Of a stretch of 64,000 bases of DNA, positions 50,549 through 63,259 are shown one piece after another; position 1 is the stretch's first letter, and every line of letters starts with the position of its first letter. The notes under the pieces were generated by a model. It was not told the DNA's origin and searched no databases. It was given only the letters and a program-made list of their open reading frames with translations. This DNA comes from Gordonia polyisoprenivorans (GTDB lineage Bacteria; Actinomycetota; Actinomycetes; Mycobacteriales; Mycobacteriaceae), in NCBI RefSeq assembly GCF_017654315.1, contig NZ_CP072203.1, forward strand, positions 3,844,001 through 3,908,000. The letters are read 5' to 3'. Made by a program: the position numbers and the translations under genes.

Positions 50549-51367
50549 TCAGTCCTGATTCTCGAGGTCGTCGTCGGCGACGCCGATCGGCGATGTGCCG
50601 TCGGGTGCCCCCTCTGAGTCTGACGCTTTACCCGCGAGTTTGGCGAATCGGGGATCGGAGTTGAGTTCCTCGTCGAGGTCGTCGATGAGGTCGACGTCGG
50701 GCAGCAGGGGTGCGAGATCGGGCAGTTCCTCCAGTGAGGCGAGGCCGAGGCGTTCGAGGAACAATTCGGTTGTGCCGTAGGTGGTGGCGGTGGTCTGCGG
50801 ATCGGTTCCGACCTCGTTGATCAGTCCGCGCGCCACCAGGGTTCGGATGACACCGTCGACGTTGACGCCGCGGATCGCGCTGACCCGCGCCCGCGAGACG
50901 GGCTGCCGGTAGGCGATCACCGCCAGGGTTTCCAGCGCGGCCCGGGTCAGTTTCGAGCGCGCACCGTCGAGCAGCAGTCGCTCGACGTAGGGTGCGTAGT
51001 CGGCTCGGGTGTAGTACCGCCAGCCGTCCCCGGCGAAGCGCAGATCGATTCCGCTGTGCGCCGAGGTCAGCTCCGCCGACATCTCGTTGAGCATCTCCCG
51101 GACCCGTAGCGCGTCGACGCCGATCGCGTTCGCCAGTTCGTCGGAGGTCACCGGTGTGTCGACGACGAGCAGCAGGGCCTCCAGTGCGGAGCGGAGTTCC
51201 GCGTCGTCGACGGTCTCGTCGGTGGCGACGTCGAGGGCGCCCTGACCGGGCTCGGAGGCACCCTCGGCTGTGTGGTCCCCGTGTCCCTGGTCCTCGAGTT
51301 CCTGGTCCTTGTGTCCCTGATCCTCGACTGCCCGCTCGGGGGATGGTGCGTCGTGCGGCTCGGTCAT
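50549..51367 (-). CDS. scpB: Segregation and condensation protein B
   Basis: From ATG 51367, overlapping the scpA stop, the product is 272 residues. An acidic disordered N-terminus (about 50 residues) is followed by two winged helices: LRSALEALLLVVDTPVTSDELANAIGV and KLTRAALETLAVIAYRQPVSRARVSAIRGVNVDGVIRTLVARGLI. It forms the SMC-ScpA-ScpB complex for chromosome segregation. The acidic tail (DLAPLLPDVDLIDDLDEELNSD) is typical. Confidence 0.95.
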   Translation of the reverse strand: MTEPHDAPSPERAVEDQGHKDQELEDQGHGDHTAEGASEPGQGALDVATDETVDDAELRSALEALLLVVDTPVTSDELANAIGVDALRVREMLNEMSAELTSAHSGIDLRFAGDGWRYYTRADYAPYVERLLLDGARSKLTRAALETLAVIAYRQPVSRARVSAIRGVNVDGVIRTLVARGLINEVGTDPQTTATTYGTTELFLERLGLASLEELPDLAPLLPDVDLIDDLDEELNSDPRFAKLAGKASDSEGAPDGTSPIGVADDDLENQD

Positions 51368-52218
51368 CCGTAGTCCTCTGCCTTGTCGAAACTCAGATCG
51401 TCGAGTTCTCGCTCCCCCGACCACAGCACCCGCAGGTCACCGAGCGCCTCGGGTTGGGAGAACGTGATCGCGCGTTCCCGGAACAGTTCGAGCAAAGCCA
51501 AGAAGCTGCCGACCACCTCCAGCGGGCTGGCGCAGCCGGCGACGAGTTGACCGAAGGTCAGCCCGTCGCCGGGTGCACTGTCGGCCAGCAGTCCCGCCAT
51601 CCGTTGCGCCTGCGCTGGCACCGACACCTGGTGCGAGTCGTGCAGGTGGTCGAGACCCACGGTCGGTATCGGCCGCGGTCGCAACGCCGCCGCGGCGACC
51701 TCGGCGAACCCTCCGGGCGTGACACCCAACGTCACCTCGGGCAACAGATCGGCGTAACGCTCCTCCAGCGATACCGCACGCGGATACCGTTGGAGCGCAG
51801 CGGCTTCCAACTCACCGAACAGCGCCGCCACCTGCTTGTACGCACGGTATTGCAGGAGCCGCGCGAACAGCAGGTCGCGCGCCTCGAGCAGCGCGAGATC
51901 CTCGGGATCGTCGACCTCCCCGGACGGCAACAGACGGGCGGCCTTGAGATCGAGCAGCGTCGCGGCCACCACGAGGAATTCGGTGGTCTGCTCCAATCCC
52001 AACTCCGGTCCCATCTCCCGGGTGTAGGCGATGAAGTCGTCGGTCACCTCGTGCAGCGCCACCTCGGTCACGTCGAGGCGATGCTGACTGATTAGGTTGA
52101 GCAGCAGGTCGAAAGGGCCCTCGAAGTTCGCCAAACGTACGCGAAAACCGGAGTCCGGCTCAGCCGGTGCCGAGTCGGGAGCAGCATCTGCCCCGCCGAC
52201 GTCGCTCGGTTCGCTCAT
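51364..52218 (-). CDS. scpA: Segregation and condensation protein A (kleisin)
   Basis: The 284-residue protein has the ScpA N-terminal helix FRVRLANFEGPFDLLLNLISQHRLDVTEVALHEVTDDFIAYTRE, a middle region with FLVVAATLLDLKAARLLP, and a C-terminal winged helix (ELFRERAITFSQPEALGDLRVLW). It bridges the SMC heads and binds ScpB. It overlaps parA by 4 bases and scpB by 4 bases. Confidence 0.95.
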   Translation of the reverse strand: MSEPSDVGGADAAPDSAPAEPDSGFRVRLANFEGPFDLLLNLISQHRLDVTEVALHEVTDDFIAYTREMGPELGLEQTTEFLVVAATLLDLKAARLLPSGEVDDPEDLALLEARDLLFARLLQYRAYKQVAALFGELEAAALQRYPRAVSLEERYADLLPEVTLGVTPGGFAEVAAAALRPRPIPTVGLDHLHDSHQVSVPAQAQRMAGLLADSAPGDGLTFGQLVAGCASPLEVVGSFLALLELFRERAITFSQPEALGDLRVLWSGERELDDLSFDKAEDYG

Positions 52219-53180
52219 GCCTGCTTGACGTTGCGCGCGATGACCTCACGAGCCAGAGCCCGATAAGCCTGTGCTCCAGCAGATTTCGGCGCCCACGAGG
52301 TGATCGGTTCGCCGGCCACGCTGGTTTCCGGGAAGCGGACGGTGCGCGCGATGACGGTGTCGTACACCTTGTCGCCGAACACCTCGACGACCCGCGCCAT
52401 CACCTCCCGGGAATGCAGGGTGCGCGCGTCGAACATGGTCACCAGGATTCCGCCGACGTCCAGACGCATGTTGAGGCGGTCGTGGACCTTCTCGATGGTG
52501 TCGGTGAGCAACGCCAGTCCACGCAGGCTGAAGTACTCGCACTCCATCGGGATCAGCACCGTGTCGGCGCAGGCCAGGGCGTTGACGGTGAGCAGGCCCA
52601 GCGACGGCTGGCAGTCGATGAGCACGACGTCGTAGCGGTCGAGGACCGGATGCAGGGCACGGGCCAGAGCCTGTTCGCGGCCGACCTCGGTGACCAGTTG
52701 GATCTCGGCGGCCGAGAGGTCGATGTTGCTGGGCAGCAGGTCCAGCCCGTCGACCCGGGTACGCATCAGCACCTCGTCGGTGGGTGCATGCGGCGGCACG
52801 AGCAGGTTGTAGACGGTCTCGTCGAGTTCGTGATGCGGCACACCCAATCCCGCGGACAGCGCACCCTGCGGGTCGAGGTCGACCAGCAGCACGCGGCGGC
52901 CGTACTCGGCGAGGGCCGCACCCAGATTGATCGTGGAGGTGGTCTTGCCGACCCCACCCTTCTGGTTACAGACCGCGATGACCGTCGCCGGTCCGTGCCG
53001 ATCGAGCGGGGTCGGTTCGGGAACGGGACGGTAGGGACGACCGGTGGGACCGATCTGATCGTCGGCCTGGACCCGTGCGGTGCGGTGATCGGTCTCGTCG
53101 ATGTCCGCGCCGCTGGGAACCTCGAGACGGTACTGGTCGTCGAAGTGGGCGCTGGGTCGCCGGGTGCTCGAGATACTCAC
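52215..53180 (-). CDS. ParA-family ATPase (Soj-like; Rv1708 counterpart)
   Basis: From GTG 53180 the product is 321 residues. It has a deviant Walker A VCNQKGGVGKTTSTINLG, DLDPQGALSAGLG, and the switch DVVLIDCQPSLGLLTVNAL. The N-terminal 75 residues are polar. There is no parB partner next to it; this is the scpAB-linked paralogue, not the origin-proximal ParA. It likely helps nucleoid or division-site positioning together with ScpAB. Confidence 0.85.
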   Translation of the reverse strand: MSISSTRRPSAHFDDQYRLEVPSGADIDETDHRTARVQADDQIGPTGRPYRPVPEPTPLDRHGPATVIAVCNQKGGVGKTTSTINLGAALAEYGRRVLLVDLDPQGALSAGLGVPHHELDETVYNLLVPPHAPTDEVLMRTRVDGLDLLPSNIDLSAAEIQLVTEVGREQALARALHPVLDRYDVVLIDCQPSLGLLTVNALACADTVLIPMECEYFSLRGLALLTDTIEKVHDRLNMRLDVGGILVTMFDARTLHSREVMARVVEVFGDKVYDTVIARTVRFPETSVAGEPITSWAPKSAGAQAYRALAREVIARNVKQA

Positions 53181-53309
53181 CGCTGCGCAGCCCCCTTTCT
53201 GTCGTCTCGGCCCGGCCGTTTCGGCCCGGACCTCCACCAAAGCCTAGTGGGTCGCGCCGACGATCCCGTGGAGCATCGCCGCAACCATGAGCGTTCGTCG
53301 CCGACCGCG

Positions 53310-54239
53310 TCACCGCGCCCGTGGGTGCGCGGTCGCGTACACCTCGCGCATCGTGTTCACCGTCACCAGCGTGTAGACCTGAGTCGTCGTCACCGACGCA
53401 TGCCCCAACAGTTCCTGGACCACGCGAACATCGGCTCCGCCGTCGAGGAGATGGGTGGCGAAACTGTGCCGCAGGGTGTGCGGCGACACCGCGCCCTCGA
53501 GTCCGGCACGTTCGGCCGCCGCCGCCAACACCTGCCAGGCACCCTGTCGGGTGAGCCGGCCCCCGCGGGCGTTGAGGAACAGTGCCGCGGTCGATCTACG
53601 CACGAGCGTCGGGCGTCCGCGTACCAGGTATGCCTCGAGAGCATCGACGGCCGGCCCGCCGACGGGCACCACCCGCTCCTTGCCGCCCTTGCCGCGTAAC
53701 CGCACCGCCCGGGTGTCGGTGTCGATGTCGTCGAGATCGAGCCCGGTGGCCTCGGAGATGCGTGCGCCGCAACTGTAGAGGAGCTCCAGGAGTGCTCGAT
53801 CACGGAGCGCGCGTGCGTGATCGGGGGCTCCGGAGGCGTCCAGGATGCGTTCGACGTCGCTCACCGACAACGCCTTGGGTAGCCGGCGAGCCGGGCTCGG
53901 CGGGCGAACCGCGTGGGCGACGTCGTCGGCGACCAGCCCCTCCGCCGCGGCGAACTTGTGAAAACCTCTGGTGGCCACCAGGGTTCGCGCCACCGAACTC
54001 TCCGCGAGCGGCCGTTCCCCGGATTCGGGGGCACCCCTGCGCAACGCGACGAGGAACTCACGGACATCGGCTTCGGCCACGTCGGCGAGATCGTCGATCT
54101 TCCGTGCACGCAGGTACTGCCGATAGCGTCCGAGGTCACGACCATAGGAGCTCAGCGTGTTCGCCGCAACGCCACGTTCGACGGTCAGATGATCGAGATA
54201 GCGGGTGATCGCCACGTCGATGCCCACCTGCTCGGTCAT
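53310..54239 (-). CDS. xerD: Tyrosine recombinase XerD
   Basis: The 309-residue protein has a SAM-like N-terminal domain ([29 protein letters not shown]). Catalytic boxes are [42 protein letters not shown] and VYTLVT. It resolves chromosome dimers at dif with XerC. It is in the conserved place of M. tuberculosis Rv1701, so this is the housekeeping recombinase and not part of the mobile element. Confidence 0.9.
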   Translation of the reverse strand: MTEQVGIDVAITRYLDHLTVERGVAANTLSSYGRDLGRYRQYLRARKIDDLADVAEADVREFLVALRRGAPESGERPLAESSVARTLVATRGFHKFAAAEGLVADDVAHAVRPPSPARRLPKALSVSDVERILDASGAPDHARALRDRALLELLYSCGARISEATGLDLDDIDTDTRAVRLRGKGGKERVVPVGGPAVDALEAYLVRGRPTLVRRSTAALFLNARGGRLTRQGAWQVLAAAAERAGLEGAVSPHTLRHSFATHLLDGGADVRVVQELLGHASVTTTQVYTLVTVNTMREVYATAHPRAR

Positions 54240-54299
54240 GCCGACTCCTCGCTTCCGATCCGCACTCCCCGACTCCCGGCGTGGCCCGCCGGTCGGCGC

Positions 54300-56761
<2,462 letters not shown>

Positions 56762-56901
56762 TCACCTACGGGACTCCAGGGTAACACCACAGCGGGCTCG
56801 CGCCCGCCACGACACCGACGGGGCGGGCAGCCCCGCGTGTCGCGGCGGACGTCGGGTCACCGGTGACGATGTGCGCGCGTGGTGCGCTGCGCCTGGACTG
56901 C

Positions 56902-57843
56902 TCAGGCCGGTTGGGACTGAGCCGGTTGCGCGCCGACGGTGATGGCGCTTGCCCCCGGACCGGAGCCGAAGGAGCCGGACCGGCCCTGGCTCTCCTCGTC
57001 GAGCGCGAGGACGGTGGTGATCAGGCCGGTCTGGGCGTCGACGTTGTCGATCGTGGTGATCGCGTTGCGCAACGCCGGGTCCGAACGAATCACCGCTATC
57101 GGTGACACTCCCGTCGCCGAACCGCTGCGACCGACGAGTTCACCGCCCTGTGCACGGGCGGTCATCGCCGCGGCCAGCCGGGCGACCAGTTGCCCCTGGG
57201 CACCGGAGTTCTCCGGGAGCGCGTCGCCGGAGACGAACACCACCAGATCGGCGGGCCGGATCGCGTTGTCGACGTAGGTCAGGAAACCGCCGTCGCGCAG
57301 GGTTTGCAGCCCGGTCTGGCGATCGGCGACCGCGGCAGCGTTCTGATCGCTGCGGTGCATCACCAAGGTCCCCAACAGATCCCCGACCCGTGCGCCCGAG
57401 TCGGTCAGTTCCGCACGCAGTGTCGCACCCGGGGGAATCGTCTGGTCGACGATGGTGCGAACCTGTTCGGCGCTGTCGTCGCGCACGAGCTTGTCGGTGA
57501 GGCCGAGCTGCCCGGAAAACGTTGCACCCGCAGTCGACAGCGACTGTTTGACGGCGTCGACGTCGGAGTCGGCGGCGTTGGGCGTGGTGACGACGAGAAC
57601 GGCGTGGCCCTTGAGCTGATCGGCGATCAGCCGCGGAGCGATCGCGGCGTCAAAGCTGTTCGCGGCGTTCACCTGATCGTTGAGACCGTCGCGCTGCTGC
57701 TCGAGGTCGCCGATCCGATCACGGCTCGTACCGGTCAGGGAATTGACGCGATCACCCACGAACCCCGAGCCGAGGAACAACCCCAGCGCGAGGGCCAAAA
57801 ACACCGCCACCAACGAGATGGCGTGCTGGCGTAGAGAAATCAT
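56902..57843 (-). CDS. mctB: Copper transporter MctB / SteB-type envelope protein
   Basis: The 313-residue protein begins MISLRQHAISLVAVFLALALGLFLGSGFVGD, an N-terminal membrane anchor nearly identical in type to Rv1698. A coiled coil (IGDLEQQRDGLNDQVNAAN) and a periplasmic alpha/beta domain follow. MctB limits copper in mycobacteria; the corynebacterial name SteB reflects a role with SteA in cell-wall integrity at division. It lies 3 bases downstream of steA. Confidence 0.85.
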   Translation of the reverse strand: MISLRQHAISLVAVFLALALGLFLGSGFVGDRVNSLTGTSRDRIGDLEQQRDGLNDQVNAANSFDAAIAPRLIADQLKGHAVLVVTTPNAADSDVDAVKQSLSTAGATFSGQLGLTDKLVRDDSAEQVRTIVDQTIPPGATLRAELTDSGARVGDLLGTLVMHRSDQNAAAVADRQTGLQTLRDGGFLTYVDNAIRPADLVVFVSGDALPENSGAQGQLVARLAAAMTARAQGGELVGRSGSATGVSPIAVIRSDPALRNAITTIDNVDAQTGLITTVLALDEESQGRSGSFGSGPGASAITVGAQPAQSQPA

Positions 57844-57846
57844 GTC

Positions 57847-59034
57847 CTACCTGTTCCAGACTCCCCGAGCCCACTCGAACAAGTGGTTCCATTGGGCCAC
57901 AGCCCAATCGGTGATCTCCGGTCCCGCGCTCGAGAGCATCACCGCGGCGATGACCGCGATCAGCGCGGCGAGAATGACGCAGGCGATCGCCGCGCCGGAC
58001 ACCCGGCTGCGATACAGCGTCGCGACCGCCTTGGCGTCAACAAGTTTGGGTCCGACCTTGAGCCGGGTCAGGAACGTCGACGGCGTCGACTCACGACGCG
58101 AGCGGTCGAAGAAGTCGTCGAGAGATCCGCCGTAGCCGGCGGTGACGATGAGGTCGGCGCCATGGAAGTCGGTGAGCAGCAACGCGAGATCGGCCGCGGT
58201 TCCGGCGGCCGGGAAGGTCGTCGCACCGATGCCGAGGTCCTGGATGCGTTCGAGGCCGGGGGCGTGTCCGTCGGTGTCTGCGGGCAGCACCACCTGCGCA
58301 CCACACCGCAGCGTCGCCGCCTTCATCTGTTCCGGGTCGCCGACAACGATCGCCGGTTTGTACCCCGCCTTCACCAGAGTGTCGGCGCCCGCACCCACGC
58401 CGACGAGAACCGGTGAGTACTCCTTGATGAACGGCTTCAGTGAACGCAGTTCGGTCCCGCGATCGGGTCCGTCGGCGACGATGACCACATGCTTGCCGGC
58501 CAGGGACACATCGATGTCGGGCACGCCGACACCGTCGATCAGAAGTGGCGACTCGCTGCGGATGAATTCGATCGTGTTGCCGGAGAAGGCTTCCAGATGA
58601 TCGACCAGTCCGGTCTTGGCGTCGATCATCATGCTCGCGATGTCGTGCTCCTCGAGCGTGGTGCCGCGCGCGAGACGCCGGTCCCCGACCATCAGACGGT
58701 CATCGTGGACACGGAGCTTGGCGCCGTCCTTGACCCGCTTGAAGACCTCCGGTCCGACCTCGTCGAGCAGGACGATGCCGGAGGCGACCAGCACCTCGGG
58801 ACCCAGATTCGGATAGCGGCCGCTGATCGACCGGGATGCGTTGACGACGGCGACGACGTTCGCCTCCACGAGCGCGTCAGCGGTCACGCGATCGAGATCG
58901 ACCTCGTCGAGGATCGCGATGTCACCCGGCCCCACACGTTCGAGGAGGCGTTTGGTGTTCTTGTCGATTCTGGCGATACCAATGACGCCAGGCAGTTCTT
59001 CGGTGTTCCGCGCGAGCAGTGCAGGCATCTTCAT
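57847..59034 (-). CDS. steA: SteA-type cytokinetic ring protein
   Basis: From ATG 59034 the product is 395 residues (ATG 59043 also possible). Segments such as VVAVVNASRSISGRYPNLGPEVLVASGI, GNTIEFIRSESPLLIDG, LKPFIKEYSPVLVGVGAGADTL and LPADTDGHAPGLERIQDLG match Rv1697. The C-terminal membrane helix is GAAIACVILAALIAVIAAVML. It acts with SteB at the septum. The soluble part resembles a thiamin pyrophosphokinase-like fold. Confidence 0.85.
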   Translation of the reverse strand: MKMPALLARNTEELPGVIGIARIDKNTKRLLERVGPGDIAILDEVDLDRVTADALVEANVVAVVNASRSISGRYPNLGPEVLVASGIVLLDEVGPEVFKRVKDGAKLRVHDDRLMVGDRRLARGTTLEEHDIASMMIDAKTGLVDHLEAFSGNTIEFIRSESPLLIDGVGVPDIDVSLAGKHVVIVADGPDRGTELRSLKPFIKEYSPVLVGVGAGADTLVKAGYKPAIVVGDPEQMKAATLRCGAQVVLPADTDGHAPGLERIQDLGIGATTFPAAGTAADLALLLTDFHGADLIVTAGYGGSLDDFFDRSRRESTPSTFLTRLKVGPKLVDAKAVATLYRSRVSGAAIACVILAALIAVIAAVMLSSAGPEITDWAVAQWNHLFEWARGVWNR

Positions 59035-59129
59035 GACCGCCATGATTGACCGCCCCGCGCATCGACTGCGGGAGGCGCGCCGCAACAATGGCAACTTTTG
59101 TCACACACGCATCAAGAACACCGAACGAC

Positions 59130-60878
59130 TCAGGAGCCCTTTTCTGTCTCAGCAGTTGTCAGGAGTTCCTCGGCGTGCGCCTTGCCCGTATCGGACTCCC
59201 CGAGTCCGGCGAGCATCCGGGCGAGTTCGGCGATCCGCTCGTCGCGCTCGAGCGCACGCACGGTACTCGTCTGCACCGCACCCTTACTCGTGCTCTTGCC
59301 GATGACGAGGTGATTATCGGCGAACGCAGCGACCTGCGGGAGATGGGTCACGACGATGACCTGATGGGCACGCGCCAGCCGGGCCAGACGACGCCCGATC
59401 TCCACCGCGGCGCGCCCGCCCACTCCGGCGTCGACCTCGTCGAACACCATCACCGAGCCTGAAGTCGGTTCGGCGAGAACGACTTCGAGAGCGAGCATCA
59501 CTCGTGACAGCTCACCACCGGACGCCGAGGTCGCGATGGGCAGCGGGCGGGCGCCCTTGTGCGGAACCAGGGCGAATTCGACGCGGTCGGCGCCGTCGGC
59601 GCCGGCGTGTGCGCGCTGCCCGTCGACCTCGATGGCCAGCCGGTCGTCGGCATCGGCGGATTCGAGTCCGACCTCGACCGACAGCGTCGAGTCCCCCATC
59701 GCCAAACCGGCGAGTTCCTTGGACACCTTGCCGGCCATCGTTGTGGCCGCCTTCGCACGAATGCGATGCAGGGTGGCCGCGGCGTCGGCGACGATCTCGG
59801 CCGCCGCGGTGGCGCGCCGCTCGAGTTCTTCGACGCTGCCCTGGGGGTCCTCGATCTGCTCGAGTCGCGTCTGTGCCTGCGTGCGCCAGTCGATCACGCC
59901 GTCGATGTCGGGGGCGTACTTGCGTACCAGCGATTTCAATTCGCCCTGGCGCGAGAGTAATTGGTCGAGGGAATCGGCGTCGGTCGGTAGCGCCGACAGA
60001 TATGCGGTGAGTTCGTCGCCGATGTCGGTGACGACCGTCAGTGTTTCGCCGACGCGGCCGGCGAGACGTTTGAGCTCATCGTCGGCGGCCGCCTCGAGCA
60101 TCGACCGCACCTGACCGAGTCCCTCGATCACCGACCCCGACTCGCCGGCGACGATCTCGTGCGATCCCGACGCGGCGGTCCGGATCGACTCGAGATCGGT
60201 GAGTCGTCGGATGGTATCGGCGAGGGAGTCGTCTTCTCCGGGTTGTGGATCGATCGCTGCGATCTCGTCGATCCCGAAGCGCAGTCGGTCGGCCTCCTGG
60301 GCGAGGCCGCGGGAATTGGCGCGGAGTTCGTCGAGCTCGTCGAGTATCGCCAGCCACTCGGCGCGCGCACGGCGATAGGCGGCGAGCGCCTTGGTTGCCT
60401 TCGCTCCGGCGAAGGTATCCAGTGCGGCGCGCTGACGGTCGGGACGCAGCAGTCGTAGCTGGTCGTTCTGACCGTGCACGGTCAACACCGAGCTGACGAG
60501 CTTGCCCAACGTACCCACCGGAACCGAACGTCCACCGAGATGCGCGCGGGATCGGCCGTCGGCGTTGACGGTGCGGACCGCGATGACGGTGCCGTCGTCG
60601 TCGAGGTCGGCGCCGCTGGACTCGAGGAGGTCGGCGACCTCCCCGTCGGGTCCCTGGTCGGGATCGGCGACGCGAAAGCGCCCCTCGACCGTTGCCTTGG
60701 CGGCCCCGGACCGAACCCGCCCGGCGTCGGCGCGGCCGCCAGCCAGCAGACGCAGACTTGTCACGATCATCGTCTTGCCCGCGCCGGTCTCACCGGTCAG
60801 CGCGGTGAAACCGGGAGGAAACTGTGCCGACGCCCCGTCGATGACGCCGAGGCCGGCGATGGACAGTTCTTCCAGCAC
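59130..60878 (-). CDS. recN: DNA repair ATPase RecN
   Basis: From GTG 60878 the product is 582 residues. It has Walker A GETGAGKT (29-36), a long coiled-coil middle, the signature SASGGELSRVMLALEVVL and Walker B VMVFDEVDAGVGGRAA. RecN is an SMC-like protein for double-strand-break repair. Starts far upstream would overlap nadK and were rejected. It is 2 bases after the nadK stop. Confidence 0.95.
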   Translation of the reverse strand: MLEELSIAGLGVIDGASAQFPPGFTALTGETGAGKTMIVTSLRLLAGGRADAGRVRSGAAKATVEGRFRVADPDQGPDGEVADLLESSGADLDDDGTVIAVRTVNADGRSRAHLGGRSVPVGTLGKLVSSVLTVHGQNDQLRLLRPDRQRAALDTFAGAKATKALAAYRRARAEWLAILDELDELRANSRGLAQEADRLRFGIDEIAAIDPQPGEDDSLADTIRRLTDLESIRTAASGSHEIVAGESGSVIEGLGQVRSMLEAAADDELKRLAGRVGETLTVVTDIGDELTAYLSALPTDADSLDQLLSRQGELKSLVRKYAPDIDGVIDWRTQAQTRLEQIEDPQGSVEELERRATAAAEIVADAAATLHRIRAKAATTMAGKVSKELAGLAMGDSTLSVEVGLESADADDRLAIEVDGQRAHAGADGADRVEFALVPHKGARPLPIATSASGGELSRVMLALEVVLAEPTSGSVMVFDEVDAGVGGRAAVEIGRRLARLARAHQVIVVTHLPQVAAFADNHLVIGKSTSKGAVQTSTVRALERDERIAELARMLAGLGESDTGKAHAEELLTTAETEKGS

Positions 60879-60880
60879 TC

Positions 60881-61996
60881 CTAGGCCTGCCTCCCCCGCC
60901 AGCCCGTGACCGGCAGATCGAATTTCCGGACGAGGCGATCGGCGAACGGGTCGGAGTCGATCCGCACCCACTGCACCGATCGGTCGCTGCGCACCACCTC
61001 GACCCGCGCGCCTGCGGGCACGTCGAGGCGTCGGCGGCCGTCGCAGAGGGCGAACCCGGAGCGGCCGAGTTTGTCGACCTCCACCGCGATCCGTGACCGT
61101 GGACTGGTCACCATGGGTCGGGCGAACAAGGCGTGGGCGTTGCTGGGCACCACCAGGATCGCCTCGAGATCCGGCCACATCACCGGTCCGCCCGCGGAGA
61201 ACGCGTAGGCGGTGGACCCCGTCGGCGTCGATACCAGGACGCCGTCGGCACCGAAAGCCGACACCGGACGCCCATCGACCTCGGTGATGAGTTCGAGCAC
61301 ACCGGTGCTGGTGCGATTGAGGATCGCGACCTCGTTCAGTGCCCAGCTGGTCTGGGGGATGCCCTCGGTGTCCGCCGGGTCGATGACGGTGACGTCGAGT
61401 GTCATCCGCGGTTCCACCCGATAATCACCGGACACGAGCTGGGCCATCACCTCGTCGACGCGGTTGGCCTCGCCCTCGGCGAGAAAACCGATGTGGCCCA
61501 GATTGATTCCGAGAACCGGCACGCCCGCGGGATACGCCAGCTCGGCGGCCCGCAGAAAGGTGCCGTCGCCGCCGAGCACGATGACGATCTCGCATCCCTC
61601 CGCCGAATCGGGGGCGCCTGAGGTCACCGCCACCTGCGCACCGAGTTCTCGCAGGTGCGCCGGATCGAGGGGGTTGCGTTCCGGGGGGCGCGGGATGGGT
61701 CCGGTATCGGCCACCGACTGCGGGTAAGCGCGTGCCTCGCTGGCGGGGTCGGGATCGACGTGGGTGTCGTGGTCGATGACCCGCAGCGCCACCCCGCCCT
61801 CGGCGCAGTGCCGGGCGATCGCGGCGATGGTGTGGGTCACGGTCTCACGGCCGGTGTGCGCGACGACGAGGAACTCGCGATGGGCGGAACCGGTTCGTTC
61901 GAACCCGCGGGCCGGATCGGATGCACCGCCTGTGCTATCCGAATCCGCGACCGATGCGTTGCCCACCTGGTCTCCTTTCGTCTCGCACGATGACAT
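60881..61996 (-). CDS. nadK: NAD kinase
   Basis: The 371-residue protein has the GGDGTFLRAAELA motif, GHIGFLAEGE, LNEVAI and GVLVSTPTGSTAYAFSAGGP. It phosphorylates NAD to NADP. The N-terminal 40 residues are polar and the true start may lie further in. It abuts tlyA, whose stop is the preceding base. Confidence 0.95.
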   Translation of the reverse strand: MSSCETKGDQVGNASVADSDSTGGASDPARGFERTGSAHREFLVVAHTGRETVTHTIAAIARHCAEGGVALRVIDHDTHVDPDPASEARAYPQSVADTGPIPRPPERNPLDPAHLRELGAQVAVTSGAPDSAEGCEIVIVLGGDGTFLRAAELAYPAGVPVLGINLGHIGFLAEGEANRVDEVMAQLVSGDYRVEPRMTLDVTVIDPADTEGIPQTSWALNEVAILNRTSTGVLELITEVDGRPVSAFGADGVLVSTPTGSTAYAFSAGGPVMWPDLEAILVVPSNAHALFARPMVTSPRSRIAVEVDKLGRSGFALCDGRRRLDVPAGARVEVVRSDRSVQWVRIDSDPFADRLVRKFDLPVTGWRGRQA

Positions 61997-62923
61997 TCAG
62001 CGCGGACCGTCGGCGACGGCCTGCCTGATCATCCGGATGATGTCCGGACCCACGTCCGGTTGCGACGCATTCCCATCGAGGGCATCCCGTGCCGGGCTCT
62101 CGCCTGTCGCCTCGCCCTCGACCGGCGATACGCCCCGGCTACCGACCCTATCGCCCGACGCCGACACCGTGCCCGACGGCCGCTGCAACCAGAGGAAATA
62201 CTCGACGTTGCCCGACGGTCCCGGGAGCGGGCTGGCCGTCACCGCGCGGGTGACCAGGCCGAGCCGCGCGGCCTCGGTGACCACCTTGACGACGGCCTCC
62301 ACCCGCAGGTCGGGGTCGCGCACCACGCCACCGGAACCGACGCGATCCTTACCCACCTCGAACTGCGGCTTGACCATCGGCACGATGTCGGCCCCGGGAC
62401 GCGCACATGCGACGAAGGCGGGTAGGACCAACGCGAGTGAGATGAATGACAGGTCGGCGACGACGAGGTCGACGGCACCCCCGATCTGTTCAGCGGTCAG
62501 ATGCCGGACATTGGTGCGGTCATGGATGTCGACGCGGTCGTCGTTCTGCAGACGCCAGATCAACTGCCCGTAGCCGACGTCCACGGCAACGACCTCGCGG
62601 GCGTCGCGGCGCAGGAGCACGTCGGTGAATCCGCCGGTGGATGCACCGGCATCGAGGCATCGCCTGCCGGCGACCGTCAGTCCCTGCGGCTCGAATGCCT
62701 CGAGTGCACCGATCAGTTTGTGTGCCCCCCGCGATGCCCAATCGTCGCGGTCCTCCTCGACCACGACGATCGGGGTGTCCCGACCGACATTGGTGGCCGG
62801 CTTGGCGGCGATGGTGCCGTTGACCTTCACCGCGCCACGCTCCACGAGTTCGCGCGCCTGCTCGCGTGAGCGTGCGAGTCCGCGGCGTACCAGCTCGGCG
62901 TCGAGGCGCGCTCGCGCGGCCAC
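61997..62923 (-). CDS. tlyA: 16S/23S rRNA (cytidine-2'-O)-methyltransferase TlyA
   Basis: The 308-residue protein has an S4 domain at the start (RLDAELVRRGLARSREQARELVERGAVKVNG). The RrmJ-type methyltransferase has the SAM motif CLDAGASTGGFTDVLLRR and VVADLSFISLALV. Actinobacterial TlyA 2'-O-methylates 16S C1409 and 23S C1920, which gives capreomycin sensitivity. The Ser/Gly/Glu-rich C-terminal tail (about 40 residues) is longer than in M. tuberculosis. Confidence 0.95.
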   Translation of the reverse strand: MAARARLDAELVRRGLARSREQARELVERGAVKVNGTIAAKPATNVGRDTPIVVVEEDRDDWASRGAHKLIGALEAFEPQGLTVAGRRCLDAGASTGGFTDVLLRRDAREVVAVDVGYGQLIWRLQNDDRVDIHDRTNVRHLTAEQIGGAVDLVVADLSFISLALVLPAFVACARPGADIVPMVKPQFEVGKDRVGSGGVVRDPDLRVEAVVKVVTEAARLGLVTRAVTASPLPGPSGNVEYFLWLQRPSGTVSASGDRVGSRGVSPVEGEATGESPARDALDGNASQPDVGPDIIRMIRQAVADGPR

Positions 62924-62952
62924 TCAGTGACACCTCGTCCGTGCGCGCCCGG

Positions 62953-63246
62953 TCACCGACGGTCCACGTCCGACAACGCCGAGGTCAGCACCTCGTGCGC
63001 TTGTTCAAGCAGCTGCGTCTGGCGGGCCAGTGCCACCAAATCGATTGCCTCACCGGATTGTTCGCGAATATCGTCCACCTGACCGAGGAGTTCACGCACC
63101 CGCACCGGGACAGACTCGGCCAACTCGGGGTCGACGGCATCGACGGTCTCGGCGTGCACCTGTCCGGGCCGTGCACCGGGCATCATCTGCGGCGTCGGCC
63201 CCGTCGCCGGTGCCGGCCGCGCGGAGGCATCGTCGGGCAAGGTCAT
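62953..63246 (-). CDS. Small conserved hypothetical protein (Rv1693 position)
   Basis: The 97-residue protein has a Pro/Ala-rich N-terminus followed by helices VPVRVRELLGQVDDIREQS and QTQLLEQAHEVLTSALSDV. It lies between tlyA and the HAD gene, the place of Rv1693. No function is known. Confidence 0.7.
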   Translation of the reverse strand: MTLPDDASARPAPATGPTPQMMPGARPGQVHAETVDAVDPELAESVPVRVRELLGQVDDIREQSGEAIDLVALARQTQLLEQAHEVLTSALSDVDRR

Positions 63247-63259
63247 TGCTCTCGTCCCT

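Noticed and set aside
53310..54239. XerD as part of the mobile element
   Set aside because: It lies in the conserved recN-pyrG-scpAB block far from the att sites and is the housekeeping recombinase.
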